Below, one piece after another: positions 15,533 through 23,614 of a DNA stretch of 58,809 nt. How positions within the stretch are numbered: position 1 is the first letter of the stretch; each line of letters opens with the position of its first letter. The position numbers and the translations under genes are program-made. Under the pieces are notes generated by a model. That model saw only the letters and a program-made list of their open reading frames with translations. It ran no database searches and was not told where the DNA came from. Where the stretch lies: assembly GCF_001261915.1 (NCBI RefSeq), contig NZ_CVRT01000077.1:1-58809 (forward strand), written 5' to 3'. Source of the DNA: Halorubrum sp. SD626R (GTDB lineage Archaea > Halobacteriota > Halobacteria > Halobacteriales > Haloferacaceae).

Positions 15533-16618
15533 ATGGGATCCAAAGGGCGGTTACGGTGGGGTTACCTGCCTCTATTGGTCCAAGGGGTCGGCCTCGCATT
15601 TTTTGTCATTTTTATCACTATTTTCTTTTCGTTTCACGACGTGGAAATTGGAGTTCTGTATTCCGATAACTTCGTCTTCGGTACCGTTACCACGCTCCCG
15701 TTCATGTTCGCGATCGGGTACGCCGGCCACTGGCTCGGCGAGAGTCGGCTGCCGACGGAGCGATATCCGCGTATCGGAAAGTGGTTTATCAGTGGACTCA
15801 TCGGATTTCTGGGCATAAATGCGCTCATGATCGTCGTGTGGCCCGCGGATGCCGTGTACAACAATATCATGTGGGGGCTGTTCGCCGCGGCCGTCGGCGG
15901 CGCGGCCGGCATCACGATCGGCCTGTTCGAGGCGCGGGCGATCGAGCGAGCGATCGCCGCTGAGCGACAGGAGATGAAACGGAAGCGGGTTGAAAAACGC
16001 AACGACCGTCTCAACGAGTTCGCGGACACCGTCAGTCACGATCTCCGGAATCCGCTGAACGTCGCCTCCGGACACCTCGAACTGGTGCGGGAGGACCACG
16101 AAAGCGGCCATCTGGATTCGGTGGCAGACGCACACGACCGAATGGAAACGCTGATCGACGGGTTGCTCGCGCTCGCGAGGAGCGGAAGAGACATCGACGA
16201 GCTGGAATGGGTCCGGCTGCCCGATGTCCTCAAGACGTGCTGGGGTAACGTCGCGACCGCGGACGCGACGATCGCGATCGAGATCACCCAAACGATTCGG
16301 GCCGATCGGAGCCGCCTCAGGCAGTTGTTCGAGAACCTTATCCGAAACAGCGTCGAACACGGGGGCGAGGACGTGAAGATAACCGTCGGTCGCCTGAGCG
16401 ACGGATTCTATGTCGAGGACGACGGTCCCGGCGTTCCAGCCGAGGACCGAGAGAGAGTATTCGACACGGGATACTCGACTTCGAACGACGGGACGGGCCT
16501 CGGTTTGAACATCGTTAAGCAGGTCGCCGAGGCTCACGGATGGCGGATCCGAGTGACCGACGGTAGCGACGGGGGCGCGCGGTTTGAGATCACAGCCGTT
16601 CGTTTCGCTGAGGAGTGA
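15533..16618 (+). CDS. Membrane-bound sensor histidine kinase
   Basis: 361 residues. Four hydrophobic segments fill residues about 10-140 (for example LLVQGVGLAFFVIFITIFF and GLIGFLGINALMIVVW); a coiled linker leads to a HisKA domain with the phospho-acceptor in SHDLRNPLN (about 166) and an HATPase domain with N box ENLIRNSVEHG, G1 DDGPGVP and G2 GTGLGLNIV. No extracellular or PAS domain is present, so the sensed cue may lie in the membrane. No response regulator is adjacent, so it is an orphan kinase as in many haloarchaea. Codon use is noticeably less GC-biased in the membrane part. Confidence 0.92.
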   Translation: MGSKGRLRWGYLPLLVQGVGLAFFVIFITIFFSFHDVEIGVLYSDNFVFGTVTTLPFMFAIGYAGHWLGESRLPTERYPRIGKWFISGLIGFLGINALMIVVWPADAVYNNIMWGLFAAAVGGAAGITIGLFEARAIERAIAAERQEMKRKRVEKRNDRLNEFADTVSHDLRNPLNVASGHLELVREDHESGHLDSVADAHDRMETLIDGLLALARSGRDIDELEWVRLPDVLKTCWGNVATADATIAIEITQTIRADRSRLRQLFENLIRNSVEHGGEDVKITVGRLSDGFYVEDDGPGVPAEDRERVFDTGYSTSNDGTGLGLNIVKQVAEAHGWRIRVTDGSDGGARFEITAVRFAEE

Positions 16619-16932
16619 GTCCGGCCGATCGAACGTTCCGTGTTCGGAGTACCGGGATCCCTCGCCCGGATACAACCCCGCCGGCACGCGAAACGTCGCA
16701 CGACTACCCGCCCACCCATCAGCGTGGTAACCAGTTTCACCCGGTTCGACGAGTGGAGATTCCAACAGGTCGAGCCGCAGCTTCGCGGGATCGATCGGGC
16801 CGTCGATCGGCAACGGGGTGGGGTACGGGTCGCACGGTCGGTCGTGCCGGTTGGCGAGAGGCTACGTCGGAGGGAACTCTCGTCTCGGAATGCGGAGACA
16901 GGCGCCCGGTCGCGGGAGCCGGAGGCAGTCAC
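16619..16932. other. 314-nt intergenic region between convergent genes
   Basis: It separates the ends of the kinase and MFS genes. I see no RNA gene, repeat or convincing coding sequence; open frames across it are shadows with unusual residue content. Confidence 0.5.
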
Positions 16933-18255
16933 TCAGTCTCGTCGGGTCGCGAACCGAGCGACCGCGGCCGCCGAGAGCGCGCCCAGCGCCGCGATTCCGG
17001 CGAGGACGAGGAACAGCTCGCGCGGGCCGGCCCGGGTGAGGACCGTCCCGGCGAGCGCGGCGCCGAGCGACCCGACGCCAAAGATGCCGAGGTAGGTGTA
17101 GCCGAACGAGATCCCGCGCGCCTCGCTCGGGGAGTAGGCCGCGACCGTCGCCTGCGAGAGCGGCTGGACCGTGAACAGCGCGACGCCGAGCGCGAGCGAG
17201 ACCGCGAGGAACGTCGCGGTACCGCCGCTGGCGGGAACGAACAGCAGCGCGAGGGCCGCCAGTATCGACATCAGAACTATCAGGCCGCGCTCCGGGGGCA
17301 TCCGGTCGGCGATCCGGCCGCCGAGGTACTGGCCGAAGACGCCGACCGTGAGGATCGCGACGTAGAGGTACCGCGCGACGTCGAACTCCTCGGCGTACGG
17401 GCTCTCCGGGTCGATCAGTTGGACATCGATCAATCCGCCGAGGACGTCGCCGAGGAGGTCCGGCAGGAACGTGAGGAACGTCCGGTAGTAGAGCCCGCTG
17501 AACGTGACGAACGCGAACACGATCAGGAATCCGCCGGCGAGCAGCACGCGCGTGTCGTCGGCGATCGTCGACAGCGAGACCGCTCCCTTCGCGCCGCCGC
17601 TCCCGGCGGTGCCCCTCTCCCCGTCCACGTCCCGACTCCCGCTCTCGTCTCGACTTCCGCCCCCGTCTCGACCCCCGCCGTCGGCGGCCGCGGGGTCCGG
17701 TAACGCCGCGTCAACGTCGACGGTGACCCCGTATGCGGCGACGACGACCGCCGGGAGCGTGAGCGCGGCCGCGACGATCCGCCAGTCGAACGCTAACAGG
17801 AGCAGCGCGGTCGCCAGCGGGCCGAGCGCGATCCCGAGGTTACCCCCGATCCCGTGGTAGCCGAGCGCGGTCCCGCGCTGGTCCACCGACTTCGAGAGCA
17901 GCGACAGCCCGGCGGGGTGGTAGACGCTCGCGGTGACGCCCCAGACGCCGACGGCGAGCGCGAGGGCGAGGAGGTTCGGTGCGACGCTCACAAGGAGGAA
18001 CGATCCCGCCATCCCGGCGAGACACGCGAGGATGACCGGCTTGGAGCCGAACCGGTCGACGACGATGCCGCCCGGGAGCGCGCCGACGCCGAACAGCCCG
18101 TAGCCGATCGTCGAGACGAGCCCGAGGGCGGCCGCGGTCGTCGAGAACTCGGCGATCCACACCGTCAGCAGGATCGGGATCGAGAGCTCGTAGGTGTGAA
18201 CGAGCCCGTGCGATCCGGCGGTGAACGCCACGATCCGTCGCTCGGCGGGATCCAT
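16933..18255 (-). CDS. MFS transporter
   Basis: 440 residues with about 12 hydrophobic segments in two halves. The first half has the MFS loop 2-3 pattern GGIVVDRFGSKPVI; the second half repeats it as GGRIADRMPPERGLIV. The centre loop (about 195-225) is a Gly/Asp/Ser-rich linker. It is a secondary transporter or exporter of the plasma membrane; the substrate cannot be told from sequence. It lies alone, convergent with the histidine kinase and 66 nt from the small gene at 18322-18456 on the same strand. Confidence 0.88.
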   Translation of the reverse strand: MDPAERRIVAFTAGSHGLVHTYELSIPILLTVWIAEFSTTAAALGLVSTIGYGLFGVGALPGGIVVDRFGSKPVILACLAGMAGSFLLVSVAPNLLALALAVGVWGVTASVYHPAGLSLLSKSVDQRGTALGYHGIGGNLGIALGPLATALLLLAFDWRIVAAALTLPAVVVAAYGVTVDVDAALPDPAAADGGGRDGGGSRDESGSRDVDGERGTAGSGGAKGAVSLSTIADDTRVLLAGGFLIVFAFVTFSGLYYRTFLTFLPDLLGDVLGGLIDVQLIDPESPYAEEFDVARYLYVAILTVGVFGQYLGGRIADRMPPERGLIVLMSILAALALLFVPASGGTATFLAVSLALGVALFTVQPLSQATVAAYSPSEARGISFGYTYLGIFGVGSLGAALAGTVLTRAGPRELFLVLAGIAALGALSAAAVARFATRRD

Positions 18256-18321
18256 CCCGTGGTCGTTCTCCGCGCCCGGTCATAGCTTCGGGGGTTGCCG
18301 ACGGGGTTGCCGCGAGGGCGG

Positions 18322-18456
18322 CTACGCGAAGTTCAGCGACGTGTACACCAGCAGCCCGACGGCGACCACGGTGACGAGCACCAGCCAGCCGATCATGATC
18401 GCGCCCATCTGGCGATGCGAGAGGTTCGTTCCCTCGAGTATCTCTGAGACGCCCAT
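18322..18456 (-). CDS. Single-span membrane microprotein, 44 aa
   Basis: 44 residues: a polar head MGVSEILEGTNLSHRQMG and one transmembrane helix (about 19-41, AIMIGWLVLVTVVAVGLLVYTS). A longer in-frame reading exists upstream but its residues are Arg/Ser-rich and unlike a real N-terminus; the Met at 18456 is followed by codons typical of this genome. Conserved small proteins of this sort are common beside haloarchaeal transporters, here the MFS gene downstream; function unknown. Confidence 0.6.
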   Translation of the reverse strand: MGVSEILEGTNLSHRQMGAIMIGWLVLVTVVAVGLLVYTSLNFA

Positions 18457-18647
18457 GTCCCGACCGATTCGCCGAGAGTATTTAATCGCTTTCAACGGAA
18501 CGAGACGGGCGGTTCGCGGGGGGCTACCACTCGACGTACGCGAGGAGTCACGTGCCGTAGATGTCGTCCGCGACTGGGAACGAGAACCGCACCACACCAC
18601 GGACGTATCGACGAATTCGTCCCCCACGCAGCTGATTTTCGTCGGTG

Positions 18648-18655
18648 ATATTTAT
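18648..18655 (+). promoter_or_regulatory. TATA-like element, pilin gene
   Basis: ATATTTAT in an AT-rich stretch, about 100 nt before the pilin ATG; a start near 18678 would leave a leader of about 75 nt that contains the palindrome at 18684-18695. Confidence 0.45.
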
Positions 18656-18683
18656 GCCAGTAACTACATAAGTGGTTCCGACG

Positions 18684-18695
18684 TACTGTACAGTA
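18684..18695. promoter_or_regulatory. Perfect 12-bp palindrome TACTGTACAGTA upstream of pilin gene
   Basis: The palindrome lies just after the expected transcription start of the pilin gene, in the position of a repressor operator. No regulator gene is adjacent. It could also be a short hairpin in the mRNA leader. Confidence 0.45.
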
Positions 18696-18754
18696 ACCAG
18701 CTAATCGATCGAAACGGAGCGACCGTTTCGTCGGTGGATCGCTGGGTTCAAACA

Positions 18755-19171
18755 ATGAAACCAAGCAACCTATTCAAATCGGACGACCGCGCGGTGAGCC
18801 CTGTTACCGGAGTCATCCTCATGGTCGCGATCACTGTGATCCTGGCCGCCGTCATCGGGACATTCGTGCTCGGTCTTGGCGATCAAGTAAGCGACACCGC
18901 ACCGCAGGCGAGCTTCACCATCGATGGCAACGATTCGTCGGTCATTAACGTAACAAAGACCGGCGGACAGACAGTTGATACGGCTGATCTCACGCTCTCT
19001 GTGGATGGTCAGGTCGCAAGTAGTAGTATTGATGATGGAAATTGGGAGACTGGAGAGCAAAAATCACTGGACTACAGTAGTATCACTTCTCCCAGTGGAG
19101 AAGTGGTAGTCAGGATAATCCATGATCCGAGCGGAAACGTAATCTTGGAACAGAATTACGACTTCAGCTAG
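18755..19171 (+). CDS. Type IV pilin (haloarchaeal PilA-like)
   Basis: 138 residues. The N-terminus MKPSNLFKSDDRAVSPVTG followed by VILMVAITVILAAVIGTFVL is the conserved haloarchaeal prepilin sequence: a short charged leader, a prepilin-peptidase site near the DDR/AVSPV junction, and the hydrophobic assembly helix. The rest is a beta-rich, Ser/Thr/Asp-rich extracellular domain with possible N-glycosylation sequons (NDSS, NVTK). It should be processed by PibD and assembled into surface pili. No pilus assembly genes are adjacent; the possible Tad-like cluster is about 14 kb away. Base composition is AT-richer than neighbouring genes. Confidence 0.9.
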   Translation: MKPSNLFKSDDRAVSPVTGVILMVAITVILAAVIGTFVLGLGDQVSDTAPQASFTIDGNDSSVINVTKTGGQTVDTADLTLSVDGQVASSSIDDGNWETGEQKSLDYSSITSPSGEVVVRIIHDPSGNVILEQNYDFS

Positions 19172-19513
19172 TCGAATAGTTTACCCACGTTCTCCATCGG
19201 TTTTCTATTCTCATTCTGTACTGAAGCCTGATTACGCCGGTGTTGAGCTACTATGCGGCAACAGGATCTAATTCGTAATAATTTATAAATATTTTTTAGA
19301 CTGAATCAGGTTGATGATCGCAGGGTCAATTGCGATGGTCATCGGGACCGCTCGCGCGCATGAGCAGATGTGTCTGCTCGTAAATCTGAGCTAGCTGGAA
19401 TCGAAATCCGGTGTTCAAGCATGTCGGCCTGTATCAAACTGTATCGCTCGATGAGCATCACATACGCCCGATTGGAACGCCACCGAAGCATTCTGGTACG
19501 AGCGAGAAGGTAG
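19172..19513. other. 342-nt AT-rich intergenic region with orphan promoter-like element
   Basis: It contains ATTTATAAAT at 19281-19290 followed by a T6 run (19292-19297), and a 7-bp hairpin with a TGTG loop (19362-19379). No credible protein gene follows on the plus strand. It may hold the pilin terminator, a small RNA, or the 3' flank of the tRNA transcript coming from the other strand. Confidence 0.5.
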
Positions 19514-19585
19514 TGGACTCGCGGGGATTTGAACCCCGGGCCTCTTCCTTGCGAAGGAAGCGATCTGCCGCTGATCTACGAGCCC
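19514..19585 (-). tRNA. tRNA-Ala (anticodon CGC)
   Basis: On the minus strand a complete 72-nt cloverleaf folds: acceptor stem GGGCUCG with CGAGUCC, D-stem GAUC/GAUC, anticodon stem CUUCC/GGAAG with loop UUCGCAA (anticodon CGC, reading GCG), T-arm CGGGG-UUCAAAU-CCCCG, discriminator A. The 3' CCA is not encoded and there is no intron. Confidence 0.96.
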
Positions 19586-19842
19586 GCACCCGAAATCAAT
19601 CGCCGTTCGTATTTGTACCTTACCTTTCGACGACCCGCACGCGGATGGTTCGCAGGCGACGGCGGTCGTCGCGGCTCGCGACGAAGGCCGCCGATACCGA
19701 CGGAATTAGATAGCCGCCCGCCCGACGTACAGTTGAAACAGTCCCTCCATCGGCTCCCGAACCGAGCCTAAACCAGATTAACGTTTTTGGGACGTATCCC
19801 ACATTCGTTACCCTTTTGCGTGCGGGCGACCCAGATCCGGGT

Positions 19843-20610
19843 ATGGCAGAAGCGACGGCGACGGCGGACCCCGACCCGGCCGCGATCGCGGCCCTGAAAC
19901 ACGTCGGGCTCGTCGGCGGCCTGACCGAGACGAAGGTGTCGTGCGCGGCACTGGGCGACCGCCTCGACGCCTCGACGCAGACGGCGTCCCGGCGGCTGCA
20001 GACCCTCGAATCGGCGGGCTACATCGAGCGCGACGTGGTCGGCGACGGGCAGTGGGTGCGCGTCACCGACGCGGGCAAGGCGGCGCTCCGCGCGGAGTAC
20101 GCCGACTACCGCCAGCTGTTCGAGAGCGAAGTGGAGCTCGTCCTCCGCGGCGTCGTCACCGGCGGGATGGGCGAGGGACGCCACTACATCACCCTGCCCG
20201 GCTACGCCGAGCAGTTCCGGTCGCGGCTCGGCTACGAGCCGTTCCCGGGCACGCTCAACGTCGACCTGAGCGAGGAGAGCGTCCGCCGTCGCGGCGAGAT
20301 GGCCGGGATCGAGGCGGTCCCCATCGACGCGTGGGAAGACGAGGACCGGACCTACGGCGCGGCCTCGTGTTACGGCGTCACCCTCGTCGCGGGCGACGAA
20401 CGCTACAACGAGGTCCACGCGATCGTTCCCGACCGGACTCACCACGACGACGACCAGCTGGAGCTGATCGCCCCCGACCGGCTCCGCGACGAGCTCGATC
20501 TCGACGACGGCGACGAGGTCGAGGTCCGGGTGACCGCGACGAGCCGGGCCGACGACCCCGCCGAGAGCGAGGCCCCCGACCGCGAGGACCGCGAGACGGA
20601 GGTGGCTTGA
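19843..20610 (+). CDS. ribK: CTP-dependent riboflavin kinase with N-terminal HTH
   Basis: 255 residues. Residues about 10-90 form a winged helix (CAALGDRLDASTQTASRRLQTLESAGYIERD); residues about 95-230 are the DUF120/RibK domain with EGRHYITLPGYAEQF and FPGTLNVDL motifs. Archaeal RibK makes FMN from riboflavin using CTP. The HTH fusion is the usual haloarchaeal form (RbkR), which also regulates riboflavin genes. The Met of MAEATATADP was preferred to a GTG 27 nt upstream. The stop overlaps the ribB start by one base (TGATG), so the two genes are coupled. Confidence 0.93.
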   Translation: MAEATATADPDPAAIAALKHVGLVGGLTETKVSCAALGDRLDASTQTASRRLQTLESAGYIERDVVGDGQWVRVTDAGKAALRAEYADYRQLFESEVELVLRGVVTGGMGEGRHYITLPGYAEQFRSRLGYEPFPGTLNVDLSEESVRRRGEMAGIEAVPIDAWEDEDRTYGAASCYGVTLVAGDERYNEVHAIVPDRTHHDDDQLELIAPDRLRDELDLDDGDEVEVRVTATSRADDPAESEAPDREDRETEVA

Positions 20611-21380
20611 TGCGGGCCGACATCGACGCCGACGGCGACGCCGAGGTGGCTCCGGGGGGCGACGCCGGGGCGACCGCGGACGGTGGGGCGACGGCCGAGA
20701 GCGAGGCGGCCGACGCGGCCGAGTCGGTCGAGCGCGCGCTCGCCGCCTTCCGCGCCGGCGACCCGGTCTGCGTCCACGACTTCGCGGACCGCGAGGGGGA
20801 GACGGACATCGTCTACCCCGCAGGCGCGGTCGACGAGGCCGCGGTCGCGCACATGCGCAACGACGCGGGCGGACTGATCTGCGTGGCCGTGAGCGACGCC
20901 GTGGGCGACGCGTTCGACCTGCCGTTCCTCGCCGACGCCATCGACCACCCCGCGGTCGACGACGACCCCGACTACGACGACCGCTCCTCCTTCTCGCTGC
21001 CCGTGAACCACCGCGAGACGTTCACCGGGATCACGGACGCGGACCGCGCCCGGACCGTGTCCGAACTCGCGAGCGCGGCCGGCCGGGTGCGCGACGACCC
21101 GACCGGCTACGCGCCCGAGGACTTCGCCGCGGAGTTCCGCGCGCCCGGCCACGTCCACGTGCTGCGCGGCGACCGCGACGGGCTCGGCGGCCGGACCGGC
21201 CACACGGAACTCGGGCTCGCGATGGCCGAGGCCGTGGGCGCCGCCCCCGCCGCCGTCGTCTGCGAGATGCTCGACGACGAGACCGGCGACGCGCTCGCGC
21301 CCGCGGACGCCGCCGCCTACGCGGCCCGCCGCGGCATCCCGTACGTCGAGGGCGCGGCGCTCGTCGAGGCGCTGAAGTAA
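20610..21380 (+). CDS. ribB: 3,4-dihydroxy-2-butanone 4-phosphate synthase
   Basis: 256 residues. After a Gly/Ala/Asp-rich head of about 45 residues, the RibB fold starts at VERALAAFRAGDPVCVHD; DREGETDIVYPAG corresponds to the substrate- and metal-binding acidic loop, SLPVNHRETFTGI to the NHR-type motif, and DRDGLGGRTGHTE to the second active-site loop with its conserved HTE. The enzyme converts ribulose 5-phosphate to dihydroxybutanone phosphate plus formate for riboflavin synthesis. It is the second gene of a two-gene operon with ribK, so riboflavin synthesis and FMN formation are co-expressed. Confidence 0.93.
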   Translation: MRADIDADGDAEVAPGGDAGATADGGATAESEAADAAESVERALAAFRAGDPVCVHDFADREGETDIVYPAGAVDEAAVAHMRNDAGGLICVAVSDAVGDAFDLPFLADAIDHPAVDDDPDYDDRSSFSLPVNHRETFTGITDADRARTVSELASAAGRVRDDPTGYAPEDFAAEFRAPGHVHVLRGDRDGLGGRTGHTELGLAMAEAVGAAPAAVVCEMLDDETGDALAPADAAAYAARRGIPYVEGAALVEALK

Positions 21381-21390
21381 TCGATCACCG

Positions 21391-21640
21391 TGCGGTGGCG
21401 CGTGCCGATGAGCGCCTGAAAGGCGCGAATCGCACGCGCGAGGGAGTCGCGAGCGAAGCGAGCGACGAGGCTGGGGAGGCGTGAGGCGCGGTCGCTGTGT
21501 GGGGCGGGGCTCGAAGGGGCAGCCGCGAGGCCGCCGTAGGCGACGCCAAGCACCACAGGGAGCGAGTGAAACGAGCGACCGAGGAGCGCAGCGAGCGTAC
21601 GGCGGCCTCGCGGCTGGGGCTTCGGGGCAGTACTCGGGAG
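21391..21640 (+). repeat. Dispersed hairpin-rich non-coding repeat, copy 2
   Basis: Shares ordered blocks with 10902-11206 in the same orientation. Its first hairpin (21412-21417 with 21421-21426) has a different sequence from the matching copy 1 hairpin but stays paired, and its closing stem is a perfect 19 bp (21520-21538 with 21598-21616), compensating a T/C change seen between copies. The variable hairpin block of copy 1 is reduced to a short segment here. It starts 10 nt after the ribB stop. The 3' motif GCGGCTGGGGCTTCGG appears again at 21664-21679. Confidence 0.75.
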
Positions 21641-21772
21641 CGAGAGCGGCCACGTATCGCCGAGCGGCTGGGGCTTCGGAGGCGGTCACCCGCGCAGAGC
21701 AGAGTTCGACGCGCGGCCAGACGCGCGGATCGAAGTTCGATCCGTCGCGACGGTCTCGACCGCTTGTTACAG

Positions 21773-21780
21773 TTTTAAGC
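21773..21780 (+). promoter_or_regulatory. TATA box, ilvE
   Basis: TTTTAAGC centred about 27 nt before the ATG at 21803; leaderless start predicted. Confidence 0.55.
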
Positions 21781-21802
21781 CCGCCGACCGCAACCACGTA
21801 GT

Positions 21803-22732
21803 ATGGGATTCGACGAGATGGATGTCGACACGATCTGGAAGAACGGGGAGTTCCTCGACTGGGAGGACGCGACCACCCACGTTCTGACCCACGCGCTCCA
21901 CTACGGGAGCGGCGTGTTCGAGGGCGTCCGCTGTTACGACACCGAGCAGGGGCCGGCGGTGTTCCGCTGGGACGAACACCTCGACCGGCTGTTCGACTCC
22001 GCGAAGATGTACGACATGGACATCGAGCACTCCCGCGAGGAGCTCACCGAGGCCACCCTCGAACTCCTCGACCGGCAGGACCTCGACTCCGCGTACATCC
22101 GGCCGATCGCCTACTACGGGTACGACTCGCTCGGCGTCTCGCCGAATGACTGCCCGACCGACCTCGTGCTCGCGGCGTGGCCGTGGGGCGCGTACCTCGG
22201 CGAGGAGGCCCTCGAAGAGGGCGTCGACGTGATGGTCTCCTCGTGGCGGAAACACGCCTCCTCGCAGGTGCCGACGAACGTGAAGACCACCGGCCTCTAC
22301 GTCAACTCCATGCTCGCGGGCGAGGAGGCCCGCCGGAACGGCTACGTCGAGGCGATCGTCCTCAACAAGGAGGGGAACGTCGCCGAGGGGCCGGGCGAGA
22401 ACATCTTCATGGTCAACGACGGGGAGATCTACACCACCGGTCCCGCGCAGTCCATCCTCGAAGGGATCACCCGCGACACCGTGATCACGCTCGCGGAGGA
22501 GCGCGGCTACGAGGTCCACGACGAGGCCGTCATCTCCCGCGGCCAGCTGTACACCGCCGACGAGCTGTTCTTCACCGGCTCCGCCGCGGAGGTCACGCCG
22601 ATCCGCTCCGTCGACGACACCGAGATCGGCGCGGGCACCCGAGGCCCGGTGACCGAGGAGCTCCAGCAGGCCTTCTTCGACCTCGTCGAGCGGCGGACGG
22701 ACGACCACGACGACTGGTTCGCCTACCTGTAG
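21803..22732 (+). CDS. ilvE: Branched-chain amino acid aminotransferase
   Basis: 309 residues, fold-type IV PLP enzyme. HALHYGSGVFEGVRCYD and the FRWDEHLDRLFDSA segment are the N-terminal IlvE motifs; the PLP lysine is in TNVKTTGLYVNSML (about 159); GNVAEGPGENIFMV and the FFTGSAAEVTPI segment bind the cofactor phosphate and carboxylate. It interconverts Leu, Ile and Val with their 2-oxo acids, using glutamate, in the cytoplasm. Length matches the family. It is a single-gene unit, convergent with the DUF502 gene. Confidence 0.94.
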   Translation: MGFDEMDVDTIWKNGEFLDWEDATTHVLTHALHYGSGVFEGVRCYDTEQGPAVFRWDEHLDRLFDSAKMYDMDIEHSREELTEATLELLDRQDLDSAYIRPIAYYGYDSLGVSPNDCPTDLVLAAWPWGAYLGEEALEEGVDVMVSSWRKHASSQVPTNVKTTGLYVNSMLAGEEARRNGYVEAIVLNKEGNVAEGPGENIFMVNDGEIYTTGPAQSILEGITRDTVITLAEERGYEVHDEAVISRGQLYTADELFFTGSAAEVTPIRSVDDTEIGAGTRGPVTEELQQAFFDLVERRTDDHDDWFAYL

Positions 22733-22747
22733 GCGGCTCGAACGCGT

Positions 22748-22784
22748 CGCGATTCGCGACGCATCGCGGTCACCGTGAATCGCG
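22748..22784. terminator. Stem-loop between convergent ilvE and DUF502 genes
   Basis: CGCGATTC (22748-22755) pairs perfectly with GAATCGCG (22777-22784) across a 21-nt loop in the 63-nt gap between two convergent genes. No T run follows, so a role in termination or 3'-end protection is only suggested by position. Confidence 0.35.
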
Positions 22785-22795
22785 GTTCGGCGCGC

Positions 22796-23500
22796 TTAGT
22801 CGTTCTCGCCGTCGGTCGGGGGCCGTTCCGTCTGTCCGGGCGTGCCGTCAGTGCGGACGCCGCCGACGCCGCCCGAGCGGTCGGCGTCGCCCTCGGGCGG
22901 GCGTTCCTCCTGAACGGGGACCTGGTGGGCGGACTCGGCGAAGCCGGCCGAGAGGACGCGCGTCATCCCCTCCTCGACGGTCTCGCCGGTCTCCTCGATG
23001 CGCTCCGGCTCGACCTCGATGACGAAGCCGGTGGTGATGTTCGGCGCCGTCGGCATGAACAGGACGATCTTCCCGTCGCGGGTCTTCTTCCCGGTGCGGA
23101 ACGCCGTCATGCGGATCCCCGGCCACGTCTCGATGTACACCGGGCTCTGGAGCTCGTCGGTCCCGGAGACGGCCGTCTCGATGGCGAGCTTGGAGGCGTT
23201 GTACACCACGCGCAGCGCGGGGATCCGGTTGATCGCGCCGTCGACGGCCGACTCCGCCAACCGGCCGAACGTCGTCCGCATGAAGTAGCCGACCGCGAGG
23301 ACGACGGTGGCGAACACCGCCAGCGCGATGATCACGCGGGAGATCGGCTCCAGCGGGGCGGGGATAATCGCCGGCTGAAGCCCCTCGATGAGGGGGATCG
23401 AGGCGATGTACCGGTAGATCCACTGGAGGACCAAGAGGAGGACGAGGAGGGGCGCCAACACGATGAGCCCGCTGGCGAAGTCGCGTTTCCACGTGGACAT
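22796..23500 (-). CDS. DUF502 family membrane protein
   Basis: 234 residues. Two membrane segments: about 11-30 (GLIVLAPLLVLLLVLQWIY) and about 53-72 (VIIALAVFATVVLAVGYF). The following domain contains RIPALRVVYNASKLAIETAV and the FPTA-like FMPTAPNITTGFVIEV, both typical of DUF502 proteins, which occur in bacteria and haloarchaea and have no established biochemical role. The last about 40 residues are an acidic, Gly/Pro-rich tail. The gene is monocistronic, 114 nt upstream of the proline dehydrogenase gene end on the same strand. Confidence 0.87.
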   Translation of the reverse strand: MSTWKRDFASGLIVLAPLLVLLLVLQWIYRYIASIPLIEGLQPAIIPAPLEPISRVIIALAVFATVVLAVGYFMRTTFGRLAESAVDGAINRIPALRVVYNASKLAIETAVSGTDELQSPVYIETWPGIRMTAFRTGKKTRDGKIVLFMPTAPNITTGFVIEVEPERIEETGETVEEGMTRVLSAGFAESAHQVPVQEERPPEGDADRSGGVGGVRTDGTPGQTERPPTDGEND

Positions 23501-23614
23501 CTATCGGATCGGTATGTGGCGGCGACGCTTAAGAGGGCTTCCACGCGCCGGTGACGGCGACCCGGAGCGCGAATCGGTCCGCGGGCGTTCGTCGACCCGA
23601 AGTGCGCGCCGCCG

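Larger units (their letters stand above)
21381..21802. other. 422-nt intergenic region occupied by repeat copy 2
   Basis: The repeat fills the first 260 nt; a second copy of its 3' motif is at 21664-21679; the last part contains the TATA-like TTTTAAGC (21773-21780) of ilvE. No protein gene is credible. Confidence 0.6.

Noticed and set aside
15572..16813. 413-codon minus-strand frame opposite the histidine kinase with a plausible-looking N-terminus
   Set aside because: The plus strand has all kinase boxes; the minus frame has no conserved motif and its start lies in otherwise featureless sequence.
19411..19713. 100-codon frame covering the tRNA-Ala gene
   Set aside because: It crosses a perfectly folding tRNA in antisense and has no coding character.
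19586..19842. FMN riboswitch before ribK-ribB
   Set aside because: I looked for the conserved RFN-type helices and found no matching pattern; haloarchaeal control is expected through the RibK HTH domain.
19514..21800. Integration of a mobile element at the tRNA gene
   Set aside because: No duplication of the tRNA 3' end and no integrase gene are present in the window; only composition hints at transfer.
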